A stretch of 64,000 bases of DNA from Amoebidium appalachense (GCA_963693365.1 CAVNZM010000011.1:2542001-2606000); one strand, 5' to 3'; shown: positions 19,768 to 37,186, counted from the first letter of the stretch. Program-made: numbers and translations. The notes: generated by a model not told the origin, from the letters alone.

Positions 19768-20196
19768 CTACTGTGAGTGTTGCTGCTGGCTTGCCCTTGC
19801 AATCTCCTGCTGTAGCCGTGCATTGAGCATGAAGCACGCTTGCTGGCACCCCTCAGCAGTACCTGTAGGTGTCCAAATAATATTCAACATGCAGGCCAAT
19901 AAACATAAACATCATTGTGTTCATGTCAAAAATAATATTTAACATGCAGGCCACTAAACATAAACACCACAGTGTTCATGTCAGATATCTTTGTCATGAA
20001 TAAGTGTAAACAGGTATTGATTACGTCATCCCACGAACAAAGAATCCGCTGGGTCATCTCATGCCATCTCGAAAGTGTAACAAGATTGTGTTGCCTGAAC
20101 AAATCTCGTACTTTGCATGCTGTATGCGCACGTGTCTTCTATCCCTCCCTTCACTTTTTTCTTATTTATTTTTCCCTTCACCTTTCTCCTTCCCAT

Positions 20197-20229
<33 letters not shown>

Positions 20230-21171
20230 TTTTTTTCTGCGGGGAGGAGGAAGAGGTGGTGGTGTGCGTGTGTTTGGGGGGGTTGTCGAATAGCATACCT
20301 GTGAGAATGACCTTTCTCTCTGTGGTATCGGGCTCTGCGTCAGCAATGCGGATGCGCACCCCACAGGATGTGCGGATTTCGTTGATCTTCACTCCCCGCT
20401 GCAAAGAAATGCAATGAGCCAGGTGCATGCACATAGCACTCGCTAATGCATACATGCACGTACGACGTGGAGAAAAAATGACTTTTCATCGACAGAGGGG
20501 GGACGGGGAGAGGGAGGGGAGGGGGGGTTGAGGGGGGGGGGGAGGGGGGGGGGGGTCTCTGCCATTCCGTTACAATTTACATACCATATCTTTACAACCA
20601 CGTTAACGAACTCCCTTCCAACCCTTTAACCCGTGCTCAAAAGGCGAAGACTATCTATCTCTAGCACATAGACAGGGCATCTGCACACACACGCACACAT
20701 ACTTCACCACCAATTCACCTTTACTTCCATTCACACTACACGTACCACCACAAATCTATGCACATTCTGTACACATTGCCAACACCACATGTCTTTCCCG
20801 AATTCACAAGGGACACAAAAGGCGCACGCATGCACGCATGCACGCACGCACGCATGCACGCACACGTACATGCGCGCACACACACACCACATGTGCGCGC
20901 GCGCCCGCCTGCACACATGCAAAAACGTACACGCAGGGACACACACGCGCACGCACGCAAGCACGTACGCGCGCGCGCGCGCACACACACACACACACAC
21001 ACGCACGCACGTGCAAGAACACACAAATACACACACACATGCACACAGACACGCAAGCACACACAATCACACACACACACACGGACACAAGTACACACAT
21101 ACACACACACACACACAGGCCCACCTGCCTGCCCGCCCGCACACATGCACAGACCCCCAAACACACACATC

Positions 21172-21217
<46 letters not shown>

Positions 21218-21447
21218 CCTCCCCCCCCCCCCAAAAAAAAAAAAAAAAAAAGAAAAAAAGCACACACACATACCTTTCCGATGATTGCGCCAACGTATTC
21301 CCCTGGAATGGTGACCACCTGCGTGGTTTCTGGGCCCGTTGGCTGTGCGGCAGCACCGCCTTGGTAGCCATAGGTTTGTCCATACCCGGTGCCCCCATAC
21401 TGGCTGTAGCCGTAGCCGTGGTGGCTGATGGGCATCTGTGTGCGTGT

Positions 21448-21479
<32 letters not shown>

Positions 21480-23320
21480 GAGCGAGAGAGCGAGTATGGG
21501 TGTGAGTGTGAGTGTGTGTGGAAGGGGCTGGGCGGGAGAGGGTGGGTGGGTGGGTCGGCGGTTAGAATGAAGCGATTTGACAACTGAGCACCATTAAGTT
21601 GTACCACCCCCCCCCCTCCCCCCCCCCCCCCCCCCAAAAAAAAAAAAAAAAAAAAAAAAAAACCAACCAGAATGTAACATCAGCAGTGCCCATCCTCAGA
21701 GGGAACATTAGGGGAATCTTATCTTTTCGCATTAACAGATTGTTACCGTAACAGAAATAACCAGAACGTGCGGAAAGGTTGTGGGTTTCGATCTGTCGGT
21801 CAGCTATGAAGTGCAAAAGTACACAACGAAAACCCTCTGCTAAATATCCAATGGTATCAACACAATAAGGGGCTGGAAACACAGACAGAGTGGGCAGGCC
21901 CCTGTCTGGAAGGGGGGAGGGGCAGGGAGCGGGGGTGGATGTGCCATAGAGTACAGAAGCACACACAACGGGGGGAGGGGGTTAGAATGCGTTATAGAGT
22001 ACAAAGTACACTGATACAGGACAGCGCGCCACAACGGACCACACAGTGCAGAATGAGATGCACACATAAAGAACATGCACTGAGACAGAGCGCATCCAGA
22101 AGGGGTCCCGGTCGGAAAGGCGGGAAGGGGGGGGGGGGGCACATACCCCACGACCCCTCCCTGGAGGTGGGTGTGCGGGGGGCTCAACTCGTGCCTCTGG
22201 TTGATATTGCATCACCGGCCCACGCACAGGATTCTGAGGGGCGTCAGGATGGGTTAGTGCAAGTGTTACTTCCATTGAAAGGCACATATACACATGTTAC
22301 AAACACAGAAGCACGCGTAAAACCGTCACATAGGCGCACACACACCGTCGCGCAAAGTTAAGTTACAACTCACCGTCAACACTACACGTCAACCATCAGG
22401 TGTACACAACAAAACAAGCATATGGGGACGTGCACACCCACAAACACACCGGCACCCACAGCACAATCAGACATCCACACACACACACACACAGACACAC
22501 ACATACATAAACACACACACACACACACACGCACGCACGCAGGCAAACACACACACATAACACACACACACACACACGCACACACACACACGCACACCTC
22601 GTACAGGCATGCTGCAATCTCGCCAATAGCCACCCCCAGACTCTCGGCACTACCCGTAACTGTCACAACCCTCTCGGTCGACTGCGGCAACACCTCCTGT
22701 GATATGGACACCTGCAAATAGGAATAGATCAGATTGTGAATACGAATATATTATGCCAAACTGCACTTATCATTCGATAGTTAAGTGGGAGTTTGATTAT
22801 ATTAGGCTACAGTGCATATACAATTAAGTTAGAATGCGCGTTCAATTAGGTTCGACCGCAAGCATAATTTGGTTAAACTGCATAAACGATTAGGTTAGAC
22901 TGCCTATCCCATTCGCTTAAACGGCAAATATGATTTTGTTACGCAGCAAATACGACTAGGGCTGGCTGCAGATACATCATACGGTTAGGTTATACTAATG
23001 TGTGATTAGACTTGGGTGCAAAAGCAACTAGATTACGAAGCCGGGGTTAAGGATGTCACACCAGAGAGACTTGGGTCACATAAACAGCATCCATCAGCCA
23101 ACTAGGTCGGCTTTCCTTGACTACCTCTTTATAATGCCCATTCCGCATTTTTAACAGAAGAGAGATTGCGCCATATGCCTATTATTGAATCTGACGTCGA
23201 TTTGGTACCGATCTAATGGCATGTCAGCATCACGCCTTGAAGTGCAGGTGGGCGGGTGGGTGGAGTGGGTGGCGTGGGGTGGGGTGAGGGGTGGGGATGG
23301 GGTTTTGTGTGTGTGTGTGT

Positions 23321-23370
<50 letters not shown>

Positions 23371-24094
23371 AGGATGGCAACCTGAGCGCCTGAGTGTTCA
23401 CGGATCTCTTTGACCTTCTCCCCCCCCTTGCCGATGATGGCGCCTGTTTGGGAATAAGGGGCCAGCAGGTTCATGAAGATCTTGGGCACCGGCCCACCAG
23501 CCGCTACGGCATCCTGGTCCAAAGAATAGTAGGTTCAGAACAATAAGTCTAACTTGGTATGGCTACCAGATAATCAAAAAAGAAAAGATCCTAAAATCCG
23601 AGATTACAATTCAATTTTTAGCTAATAGAGTATATACGAGGATATATATATATATATATATATATATAATCGGCGTCGCAACATTTACCGGGACACAGGT
23701 GTGGTTTGCATCGATCTCGACAAAAAAATGTTTGTGCGTTCTGTGCAAAACAGCTTGAATGCAGTTTACATGGTGCATCAACACCTGCCCATCCACAGAA
23801 CACACACACACATGTGCAATTTGCATAGACCCCCCTTACCTCCTCCAATTTCTTGGCAATCAAGCTGTATGCCTTGCCGACCCCTTGCACCGACCCCATC
23901 ACAGTCATAACCCTCTCCTGGATATGTGGCTGGGCCTCTGAAATCAGAATTCGGGTGCCGCTCTCCTCCCGAAATTGCTTGATTGTTGCACCCCCCCGGC
24001 CTATAATTGCCCCTACATCCTTGGTGGAAATTAGGGCACGGAGTGCCAGCTGAGGGGGGTTTGGCGCTTGCTCTGGTGGGCGCGGAGTGCTTGG
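19768..24094 (-). CDS. three-KH-domain RNA-binding protein (poly(C)-binding protein / hnRNP K type)
   Basis: Exons in transcript order: 24094-23840, 23513-23382, 22711-22598, 22233-22147, 21435-21274, 20398-20299, 19862-19768; 945 nt, 314 codons plus TAG, frame kept throughout. KH1 (exon 1) has LISTKDVGAIIGRGGATIKQ with GRGG as the GxxG loop. KH2 is split over exons 2-3, GAIIGKGGEKVKEIREHSGAQ joined to VSISQEVLPQSTERVVTVTG. Exon 4 is a Pro/Arg/Gly linker; exon 5 adds a Gly/Tyr-rich linker (MPISHHGYGYSQYGGTGYGQ) and begins KH3 (VTIPGEYVGAIIGK), which finishes in exons 6-7 (RGVKINEIRTSCGVRIRIAD, ERKVILTGTAEGCQ) before a QQQHSQ tail. Two KH domains, a linker and a C-terminal KH is the PCBP/hnRNP K/Nova arrangement; such proteins bind C- or U-rich single-stranded RNA and DNA. 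The initiator exon is unresolved: one in-frame option is 24330-24283 (MFTQRGALTPFSVSGG), another is an unspliced ATG at 24136. The donor after GAQ (GTTGCC) is weak. Confidence 0.88.
19875..19984. repeat. two-copy 55-bp tandem repeat
   Basis: The unit starting AAATAATATTCAACATGCAG and ending GTGTTCATGTCA occurs at 19875-19929 and again, with about six substitutions, at 19930-19984. It lies in the last intron of the KH-domain gene. Confidence 0.9.
20499..21272. repeat. CA-rich and C/A compound repeats in a KH-gene intron
   Basis: G-rich tract (20500-20555), irregular CA/GCACGCA arrays (20820-21120), and a C run (21177-21232) followed by an A run (21233-21251). In the transcript direction these are GT-rich and T-then-G sequences just downstream of the donor at 21273. 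Confidence 0.85.
21981..22100 (-). mobile_element. co-oriented intronic repeat, copy c (KH gene intron 4)
   Basis: Diverged family member. In the transcript direction it reads GATGCGCTCTGTCTCAGTGC, GCACTGTGTGGTCCGTTGTG, GTACTTTGTACTCTATAACG and ends CATTCTAACCCCCTCCCC, i.e. a CTAAC branchpoint-like motif plus a pyrimidine tract. A short extra 3'-end fragment lies beside it at about 21937-21968. The host gene is on the same strand. Confidence 0.7.
22749..23030. repeat. 22-bp minisatellite, about 10-12 degenerate copies
   Basis: Regular 22-bp period between 22801 and 22954: units start at 22801, 22823, 22845, 22867, 22889, 22911 and 22933, each beginning ATTAGGTT/ATTAAGTT/ATTTGGTT or similar, then about TAAACTGC, then a variable ATA-rich end. 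Diverged or interrupted units extend to both sides. It lies in the intron that splits KH2. Confidence 0.88.
23643..23669. repeat. (AT)n microsatellite
   Basis: About 13 AT dinucleotides in the first confirmed intron of the KH-domain gene, one of few AT microsatellites in the window (another at 55736-55752). Confidence 0.9.
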
Positions 24095-24506
24095 CTGCAG
24101 CGACAGGGAAATGGTTAGTTGAACAATGATTATCAATTTCCCCCTGAAATTTCAATGGTTAACAAGCACATGAAAAAGAACGAACTTATGGTGCAAGGCT
24201 TCACCAGACACCTACAACCGTGAGCCAAAGTATAGCTACCCCTCCCCCCCCCCCCCCCCCCCCCCCCCAAACACACACACACACCACCCGAAACAGAGAA
24301 CGGCGTAAGTGCGCCGCGCTGGGTAAACATAGTAAGCCTTTCGATTGCAGTACAGTGATGTGTTGCTCGTGACGGAAACCCTTCTTGTAGCAAAATGGCG
24401 CACATTCTAATGCACCAGGAAATCGGAGAGCATGCACACACAACTTGTACCAAAGCATCCACTGATAGCACTCCCTTTGGAAAAGGGGGAAAAAAAAAGG
24501 GGGCGG

Positions 24507-24543
<37 letters not shown>

Positions 24544-24676
24544 TCATCAGCAATAGGATAGGGTGTGTCAGATCTTGCCGTGTGTGTTTGTTAGACGGTT
24601 AGACGAAATGAGTTGTCAGTAGGTTCAGGGCGCATGTACGTGGGTTTGAAGAATATCCGGTACTTAAGGTAGCTGG

Positions 24677-25134
24677 AACCATGGGATTTCGGTGATCGGT
24701 CTCCGGGCCAAATTCATATGAAAAACAGGGTTACATCGAGAGTGAAAAGGTAGCCGAGATATGTGCTAGAGCCAAAATTTTTGCATGGTAATTATGTAAA
24801 TAGTGTCTTCTTCAAACGTTCAGTACCGAAAAATGATAACTCAATTGGTTCAGCGTTGGCGACGAAAAAACCAACTGCACCAAATCTGGTACGTTTTAGT
24901 ACTATGAGAGCGTACCAGATTTGGTGCAGTTGGTTTGTCGGTCACTGACGCCGAGCCAATTGAGTAATACTTTTTCTGTACTGAACGTTTGGAAAAAACA
25001 CTATTTACATAATTACCATGCAAATTTTTTGGCTCTAGAGCATAATTCGGCTACCTTTTCACTCTCGATGTAACCCTGTTTTTCATATGAATTTGGCCCG
25101 GAAACCGGAGGCCGGTCACCGAAATTCCATGGTT
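24677..25134. mobile_element. foldback element (long terminal inverted repeat, MITE-like)
   Basis: The left arm (about 24677-24893) and right arm (about 24912-25134) are nearly perfect inverted copies around a loop of about 18 bp (TTTTAGTACTATGAGAGC). Matched landmarks include AACCATGGGATTTCGGTGA at the outer left edge and TCACCGAAATTCCATGGTT at the outer right edge, ATATGAAAAACAGGGTTACA and its complement, and ACCAACTGCACCAAATCTGG and its complement next to the loop. There is no coding capacity and no clear target-site duplication. It lies about 0.4-0.6 kb beyond the 5' end of the KH-domain gene. Confidence 0.88.
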
Positions 25135-26960
25135 TCATCCTCGTTAAAAATGGGCCGTGATGCAATGGTGCGCGAAAATCTGAACTCGTGTTGCGTGCGC
25201 AAGCACCAAGATTGGGATGAACTATCTATGCAAGGGAAAAGTTGCTTTCATCCGCCAAACACGCGACTGAGCAAGGGTCACGACCAACATACGATAAGGG
25301 GTAAATAACACCAAGGCACAATTTGGTGGCTTTACATCGTATGTAACGAACGGGGAGGAAAGTTCATCCTCGTGTTGGGTATATAACAACCAAGAAACAT
25401 GTAGTGAGCGAAAGGACCATGCAAGTGCGAAAAACTAACACCGTTTCATAAACACACGTGCGCACTTCAGATCAGGAACCATCCAAAGAAAAAAGAGAAA
25501 ACGACTGAGAGGAGCGACTCTGGACATGATCCACCACCAACGGCCTCAGCATGCACAGACTGACAGATGAGCCACGACGTGTGGGGTAACAGGCAGCACA
25601 CCGATGATGCACGGGCAAAGAGATCTATCTAAGCAATTAGAGACAGATGTTCGAAATAATCAAGCCGAAGTGAATACATACCTCCGAAACGGCCATAGGG
25701 CTTGCATCAGGTGCAGAAGGGCTCGCCATTCTACCTGTCGTAAATCGCGTTCGCTCACCTATGACCCTCACAAGCACTGTATCTTTGATACCCTACAGCT
25801 AACCGTTATAGCTTCACTTTGCCCCACGAAAAGCTCCTCTTATTTTCACCCCTTGATCCTTATCTCGCCCTTCCCCACAATTCTTTTTAAGGCTTTCTTG
25901 TTTCCCCCCCCCAAAAAAATTTCAAGTCTCGGCCTAGAAGCTATAGGTTGGCTGAGCGAACACGAACTGAAAATGAGAGGATGACTTTTCAAAGTTTCGT
26001 ACGTCGTCAATTTTTTTTTTTTTTTTGGTTTGTGGCGCCCTCATGTAGAATGCGTGATCTACACCAAATCAGAACAGGCTACTGTAGATCTGGAATTTGC
26101 GGAGATCGCGGCTCGTGTGTGATCGCTTCGAAAGCAACCATTACAATACTCACTATTGAATGTACTTTTATTGCTGCTTAATAGGTCAAAAAAACAAAAA
26201 TTATCGTGTAGTCTTCTCACTAGTAGATCTGTTTCTCATGTGACATTTTTTCCCCGGTGATAGCATTGATATCCTTTGAAGCGTACGTGCGCCAAGATTC
26301 CTCTTTGCTCTCGCTCAATCAAAATGGGTGAAATGCCGAGAGGGGCAAATCAAAGGATCAGATACCACAGAACTCCTAGGTGGACAGCTATTAAAGTGCT
26401 GTATTCATCATATTGTCTCATTGATATTTATATATTTATACTAAAATTAAAACTGCTTCTTCTAAAATTGCTAATACACTCGGCTCAGCTTTGCAGCTCT
26501 TTGTGCAGAAGAACACACTGTCTGGCGATCAAACAGGGGGCGATTGCAGGCTGGACTAAGTCTCTTTACCCGGCTCCGGGAACTTGGGAAGTCGACCTGC
26601 TGCAACTGGTGCCGTTTTTGACTGCCATATTTGGCATGTGTTCCAGCGTCTTCAAAAGGGGGCTGCTTGTTAACGACAGAAATTCCCTCTGATGCAAAAA
26701 TAAAAGGGAAAAAAAATGATAATAACTTTAGCCGGTATTTGTAAGGTCTTCCCTTTTCAAATGTTTATTGCCTTTGTCCTATAGTATAAGCCGGGGGTGT
26801 TGGAAACTTTGCAACGTCCGCCGGCCCTGTAGCTAAGGAGTCTGACAACCGGGAACAGCAACGTTGCACTGGCATGTATTCATCCGCCCATAGCCTGCAA
26901 TGATTGGTCCCCCGAACATGATTCCCTCCGGGGCGATCGCGAGGCGCGACTAGGCCCATG
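25135..26960. other. unique, microsatellite-poor intergenic sequence
   Basis: AT-balanced sequence with few repeats, unlike the rest of the window. Open frames here (e.g. 26276-26692 +, 138 codons) contain no motif I recognise and lack convincing splice context. It may hold decayed transposon sequence associated with the retroelement at 27.6-29.4 kb. Confidence 0.45.
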
Positions 26961-26966
26961 CAAAAA

Positions 26967-27117
26967 TATCCCGTTTTTGCCCTGAATATCGTTCGGGATA
27001 TATCACGAAAATATCGAATGTTGCCCTAAATATCAAAAAAGTATCCCGGCAAAAGCCCCTGAATATCATTTGAAAATATTAAAGGCCCCTGATTATCACT
27101 GGATATATCAAAAGTAT
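26967..27117. repeat. degenerate AT-rich short tandem repeats (CCTGAATATC family)
   Basis: Repeated motifs CCTGAATATC, CCTAAATATC, CCTGATTATC, GGATATATCA and AAAATAT recur at irregular 30-40 bp spacing. Confidence 0.7.
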
Positions 27118-27320
27118 GGCAACGGTGTCCGAAATATGTCCACCGCATGTCGCCAACCTCACCGATCCGCCGAGAATCGATCCAATCACATTATGTACAC
27201 ACCATGGGAATCCGCTTCTGATAGCAAATAGTGATTGGCTAAACCCAATCCGGTTTGCAATTTTTTGTCCGTTAACGTTTAAGCCTGTACGCACGTTGTT
27301 TGCTCCATTTCTCTTCCCCC

Positions 27321-27411
27321 TTCCCGCAGGTCCGCAGGTCCTTTCCCGCAGGTCGCCTGGTCGCAGGTCCCCGAATTCCCGCAGGACGCTGCGTCCTGCG
27401 AGTCCGGTGTC
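27321..27411. repeat. CCGCAGGTC-motif cluster
   Basis: At least five copies of (C)CGCAGGTC or CGCAGGAC within 90 bp, followed by a small palindrome, GCAGGACGCTGCGTCCTGC (about 27383-27401). Confidence 0.75.
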
Positions 27412-27616
27412 GGGGATGTGTGTAGCTGGAAGAGCGGGTGATCCGGGGCACAAGCGGACAGGGGGGTGATGTGCTCGTGAAATTTAGGGGCTAATTCGTG
27501 TACGCGTTGTGATGGTGGTGTGAGTGCGTAGAGAGAATCAAAAAGGCGTCTAGGGATAGGTGTGGAATGACCAGTGAGAAACGTACAACAAGTTGTGTAG
27601 TTGTAGTGGAAATCAT

Positions 27617-28909
27617 CTATTGATTGGAGGACATTATCAACAGTATCAGGGGTGTCATAGCTAGTAAGGGCAACCCTTCAGACAAAGGGCGAATATATGT
27701 GCGAAATATACTAAGACGGTTGACAATGTATAGGTGTACAGTATTAGGAAGATTAGCAAGATATACATCCCTAAATTGAACCGAAGACACCAGGCTGCCT
27801 GCACTCTCCACCCGACGGTCGATCATCCGTTTGAAACATATGCCCCATTCGTCCACCGGAATTCCCAAATACTTGTATTCGATTGGGCGAGGGAGGGGAC
27901 TGCCGAAAATACAAACGTCGTCCCAGGTTGCAAGGATGGATTTTGATAAAAGGGCACACTTTTTTACGTTAACCTTCATATCATTACGCTGGCACCAGTG
28001 TTCAACCACACGTATATATTGCCGGTTGAATATAATGATAGGATCGGATGACATAAGCACAATATCGTCGGCGAAAAAGAGGGCGGGTGCCAGTGGGGCC
28101 TTGGAAGGCAACCCCCCGTCAATTTGTGCCGCAGAAAGGGCGTCAGCCAAAATTTAATCGTCAATATACAGGTTGAAAAGAAGTGGGCTTAGCAGGGACC
28201 CCTGTAGCACCCCGCACGAGCGGGTAAATCCCGGGGACAGCCTGGGACCGCCCATTAACCACGGTGACCGCCCGTCCGCCGTAAACGTAAACATACCTTC
28301 CAGTAGTAGCCGACCCATTTGGGATGGGACACCGTGGGTGGCCAACTTGGCCCACAAACGAGGGAGGTCGGCCGTGTCGTACGCATTCTTGAAGTCGATA
28401 AAGACGAGGTGCTCGGTATCACCTTGGGTTGCAACGGTTGTGTAGTGTGAGAATTTGAGCGTAACATGAGTGACGATTCCGAAACGCCGCCTGAAGTGGG
28501 CTCGGCTGAGAAGCCTGCTTAAGGGTGGGATTACGAGAAAAGGCCTGTAGAAGGCCACTTTCGAACAATCGGCAAAAGACGGACGTAAGTGTGATAGGGC
28601 GAAATTCGTGAATGGGACCCCGTGCAACCGTTTTCTTGATGGGAAACACAATGAACAGTTTATGGTGTCCAACCACTCCGAGGGCACTTTACTGACATCA
28701 GAATACCAGCGGGCCACGTTGTTCGTCTTTCTCGGGGCGGGGTGGAATGAGTAACTTAAGTAGTGCCATATGTAGGGATGCCGTCCGGCCCACACGCTTT
28801 GCGGGACGGGTAGCGGGAGACTAACTGCCATACCGCATCTGCGGTACTAAAGTGTGCCCCCAGTTCAGCCCCAAACTCAGCCGGCCCCGCTGGCCAAGGT
28901 GTGTGTGTG

Positions 28910-28953
<44 letters not shown>

Positions 28954-29430
28954 CGGTGGGTGGAACAAAAACAAGAGGGGGCGCCTGCCCCAGATTCGTG
29001 GCCGTACAGGTCGGGTTACGTTTAAGGGGACAGGGTGCCGTAAATTTAAACGAATCAGTTGCAGTTTCCGGGTCGGATGACGGGTCGGCCGTTATTCGAA
29101 TCCACAGCGAACGATCGCCGCGATCAATCTTTTGAATATTACCCAATAGCATGTGATACGGTAGAGGCTTACGTAAGGCAGCCTCCGCTTGAGGGCTGTG
29201 AGTGTGCTTGTGGGTAAACCTGGGCACCAGAACAGGGATATTCACCGACGTCCCACAAGGTTTCTCGTACTGTAGACCAGACACTATCGATGAAGGTCTG
29301 GTCGGTTCGTAGCGGGGCTTGGCGTCCATCACGCACAAGCGACAATAGTCTCGGTTGCACCGTCTGGAAAAAGAAGCGAGTGTCTGCTTGGCCGTGCTCG
29401 CTTTTAAGTTCGCGTACGTTAAGCCTGCCA
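27617..29430 (-). pseudogene. decayed non-LTR retrotransposon (reverse transcriptase region)
   Basis: Reverse transcriptase fragments in several frames of the minus strand, in domain order: VSRYPSRKACGPDGIPTYG (about 28770-28835), GPIHEFRPITLTSVFCRLFE (about 28560-28620), LQAAFRNRHSC, LVFIDFKNAYDT (about 28390-28415), CGVLQGSLLSPLLFNLYIDD (ends 28156), FFADDIVLMSSD (about 28060-28085), WCQRNDMKVNVKKCALLSK and YKYLGIPVDEWG. This is the palm/fingers motif series of LINE-type elements. It is broken by at least two frame changes (about 28430 and 28680) and by an in-frame TAA immediately after YIDD. A G run (28911-28951) lies inside the upstream part. Weaker protein-like segments in other frames extend to about 29430. 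No endonuclease or poly-A end could be defined. Confidence 0.85.
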
Positions 29431-29465
29431 ATTAGCAACCCCCCTGCGATTGCTGAACACCGGCG

Positions 29466-29715
29466 GCCCCCCCCCCCCCCCCCCCCCCCGGGGGGGCCCC
29501 CGCCCGCCGGAGCGGGGCCCGGGGGGGGAGGGGGGGAGGGAGGGAGGGGGGGGGGGAGAGGGAGGGAGGGAGGGAGGGAGGGAGGAAGGGAGGGAGGGGG
29601 GGGGGGGGGAGGGGGGGGAGGAGAGGGAGTTAGGGAGGGAGGGAGCTCGAGAGCCTGAGAGAGAGAGGGAGCCTCGGAGGGAGGGAGCTCGAGGCCCCCG
29701 GGGGGAGAGAGTGAG
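29466..29715. repeat. C-run/G-run junction and GGGA-type satellite
   Basis: A C run (about 29467-29489) meets a G run, followed by GC-rich palindromic DNA (CCCGCCCGCCGGAGCGGG) and then GGGA/GAGA repeats to about 29715. It abuts the retrotransposon remnant. Confidence 0.85.
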
Positions 29716-30041
29716 TGAGAGACGCGTGCCACTGGGAGATCTGGAGCGGTGACATCTGCGCATATGTACCGAAAAACTCGAGATGATCACTTCGGATTCA
29801 TGAGATGTGTGTGTACACAAACAGACACTCCCTGCACAAGCAGAAACACGCACAACCGTTATTAATATGATACTAATTTAGCACGAACATGCACACCCAC
29901 CCACACACGTACATGTCACGGGCGCACGCATGCGCATGCGCGCAACCGCACACACCCACGTACCTACTACGGTAAGCTACGGTATACGTACATACATATC
30001 CACACGTGCCTGTACTACTGACGTTGCACGTCTTCCTCAAC

Positions 30042-30076
<35 letters not shown>

Positions 30077-31098
30077 TCCCCTCTCCGGAGCACTCCCCTC
30101 TAATGTTCTCTCCGGCTTCCCCCCTTTACCGTTTCGGAAGCTCCTCTCCGAGTCTTCCTCCCCGCACGCACGCGTCAACACACACACACTAATGCACACG
30201 CACACACACACACAGCCCCCCCGGGCCCCCCAACCCCACCCCAAATTCCCCTCCCTCTCCATCCCAACACACACATGTGCACACACACCTACACACGCGC
30301 AAGCACAGACACCTCGGCATGAACGCCTAATGATCGTATAAAACCCGTGTTTGCAATAGTATGCATGCCATATAGAACATATATAGTGCTCACGCGTACT
30401 CGACCTGTACAGCAAAGTGCGGCGGACAATTGTAACTGAGGTGCGTGCACACACGTTAACTTGCATAGGCACTCTTTCTTTGAAGGCAAGCATACGTATA
30501 CTGTACTCATCATTGGTGGGAAGAGCCTGCGGCTGAAAGCGGTCCCACCCACTACTAGCAGGCTGGCCATGCCAAAGTTTGTAAATCGCTACAACCACGG
30601 CCCTCTGAAAAAAAGAGGGCCGTGGTTGTAGCGATTTACAAACTTTTTTTCAGAGGGCCGTGCTACAACGCAATAAGATATCAGGAGGTTTACTTTCCGG
30701 TCCTCCGACATCTGCTCGTTTTAAGTTCTGCAAGATTTCCATATTCACCGCCATTCATCCTCGTGTATTTCATGTATACATAGTGCAACATCATCCCTCG
30801 TAAGCATCTGTCCGAGTACTTTTTGGTGTCTCACTTCGTGGCCTTCAGCTTGTACACGCTTGTTGAGTATAATGACGATTTAGTTGTACCCTTCAACCTC
30901 ACGGTATCATTTGTTTAAATGCTCTTCAGTACATATCACGGTAGGCTTAAGGTCATTATTGTCCTTCACAGAGCCACTGCTAGTTATGAGGTAAGATCTA
31001 GAACTAGCAGTGCACGAAATTAACAAGGAAACACCATCTTAGAATATATAACGTACCTCGGTGATTGATGCATGAAAACGTTTTAAATCTTAATGCTA

Positions 31099-31134
<36 letters not shown>

Positions 31135-31209
31135 TGATGTGTCGCGTTTTCAATGATTAGCGAGTGAGTGAGAATGTGTGAGTGTATGGGTGTGAGTGAG
31201 TGAATGTGT

Positions 31210-31259
<50 letters not shown>

Positions 31260-31457
31260 GGATGGGTCGGCGTGTGTGTGTAATTGTGTTTGTGTTCATG
31301 TTTCGTGTGTGCGTGTGTGTGTGTGTGTGTGCGTGCGCGTGCGTTTTTGTGTGTTGGAGAGGGGGGTAAGACAAAAAATAGAACCGAATTCAAGGCTTTT
31401 AGCCTGTAAGGAGCTAAGCTTTAAACTAAACCCCACATATGTATGTACATTGACAGC
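29716..31457. other. intergenic region, repeats plus unique sequence
   Basis: Contains CA-rich DNA (29880-30310), a C run (30043-30073), the perfect hairpin at 30574-30646, a C run at 31101-31134, and (GT)n followed by a G run (31207-31257). A small inverted repeat, CACTGCTAGTT...AACTAGCAGTG, lies at about 30975-31011. No gene is supported. Confidence 0.6.
30574..30646. repeat. perfect 33-bp inverted repeat hairpin
   Basis: The arm 30574-30606 (AAAGTTTGTAAATCGCTACA...GGCCCTCT) is the exact reverse complement of 30614-30646, with a 7-nt loop GAAAAAA. A further partial copy of the arm end (CAGAGGGCCGTGCTACAAC) follows at about 30651-30669. It may be a transposon end or footprint. Confidence 0.93.

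Positions 31458-37186
<5,729 letters not shown>

Noticed and set aside
22749-23030. Interstitial telomere or CRISPR-like array
   Set aside because: The 22-bp repeats are contiguous without spacers and too degenerate; this is a minisatellite in a eukaryotic intron.
26276-26692. 138-codon plus-strand ORF
   Set aside because: It includes an AT-rich low-complexity stretch (ILKLKLLLLKLL), has no recognised domain, no promoter or splice context, and lies in probable transposon-derived DNA.
29169-29732. Second long minus-strand frame overlapping the retrotransposon upstream part
   Set aside because: Two overlapping frames both look partly protein-like and half of each is G/A-satellite translation; I could not decide a true coding frame, so it is covered only by the pseudogene entry.
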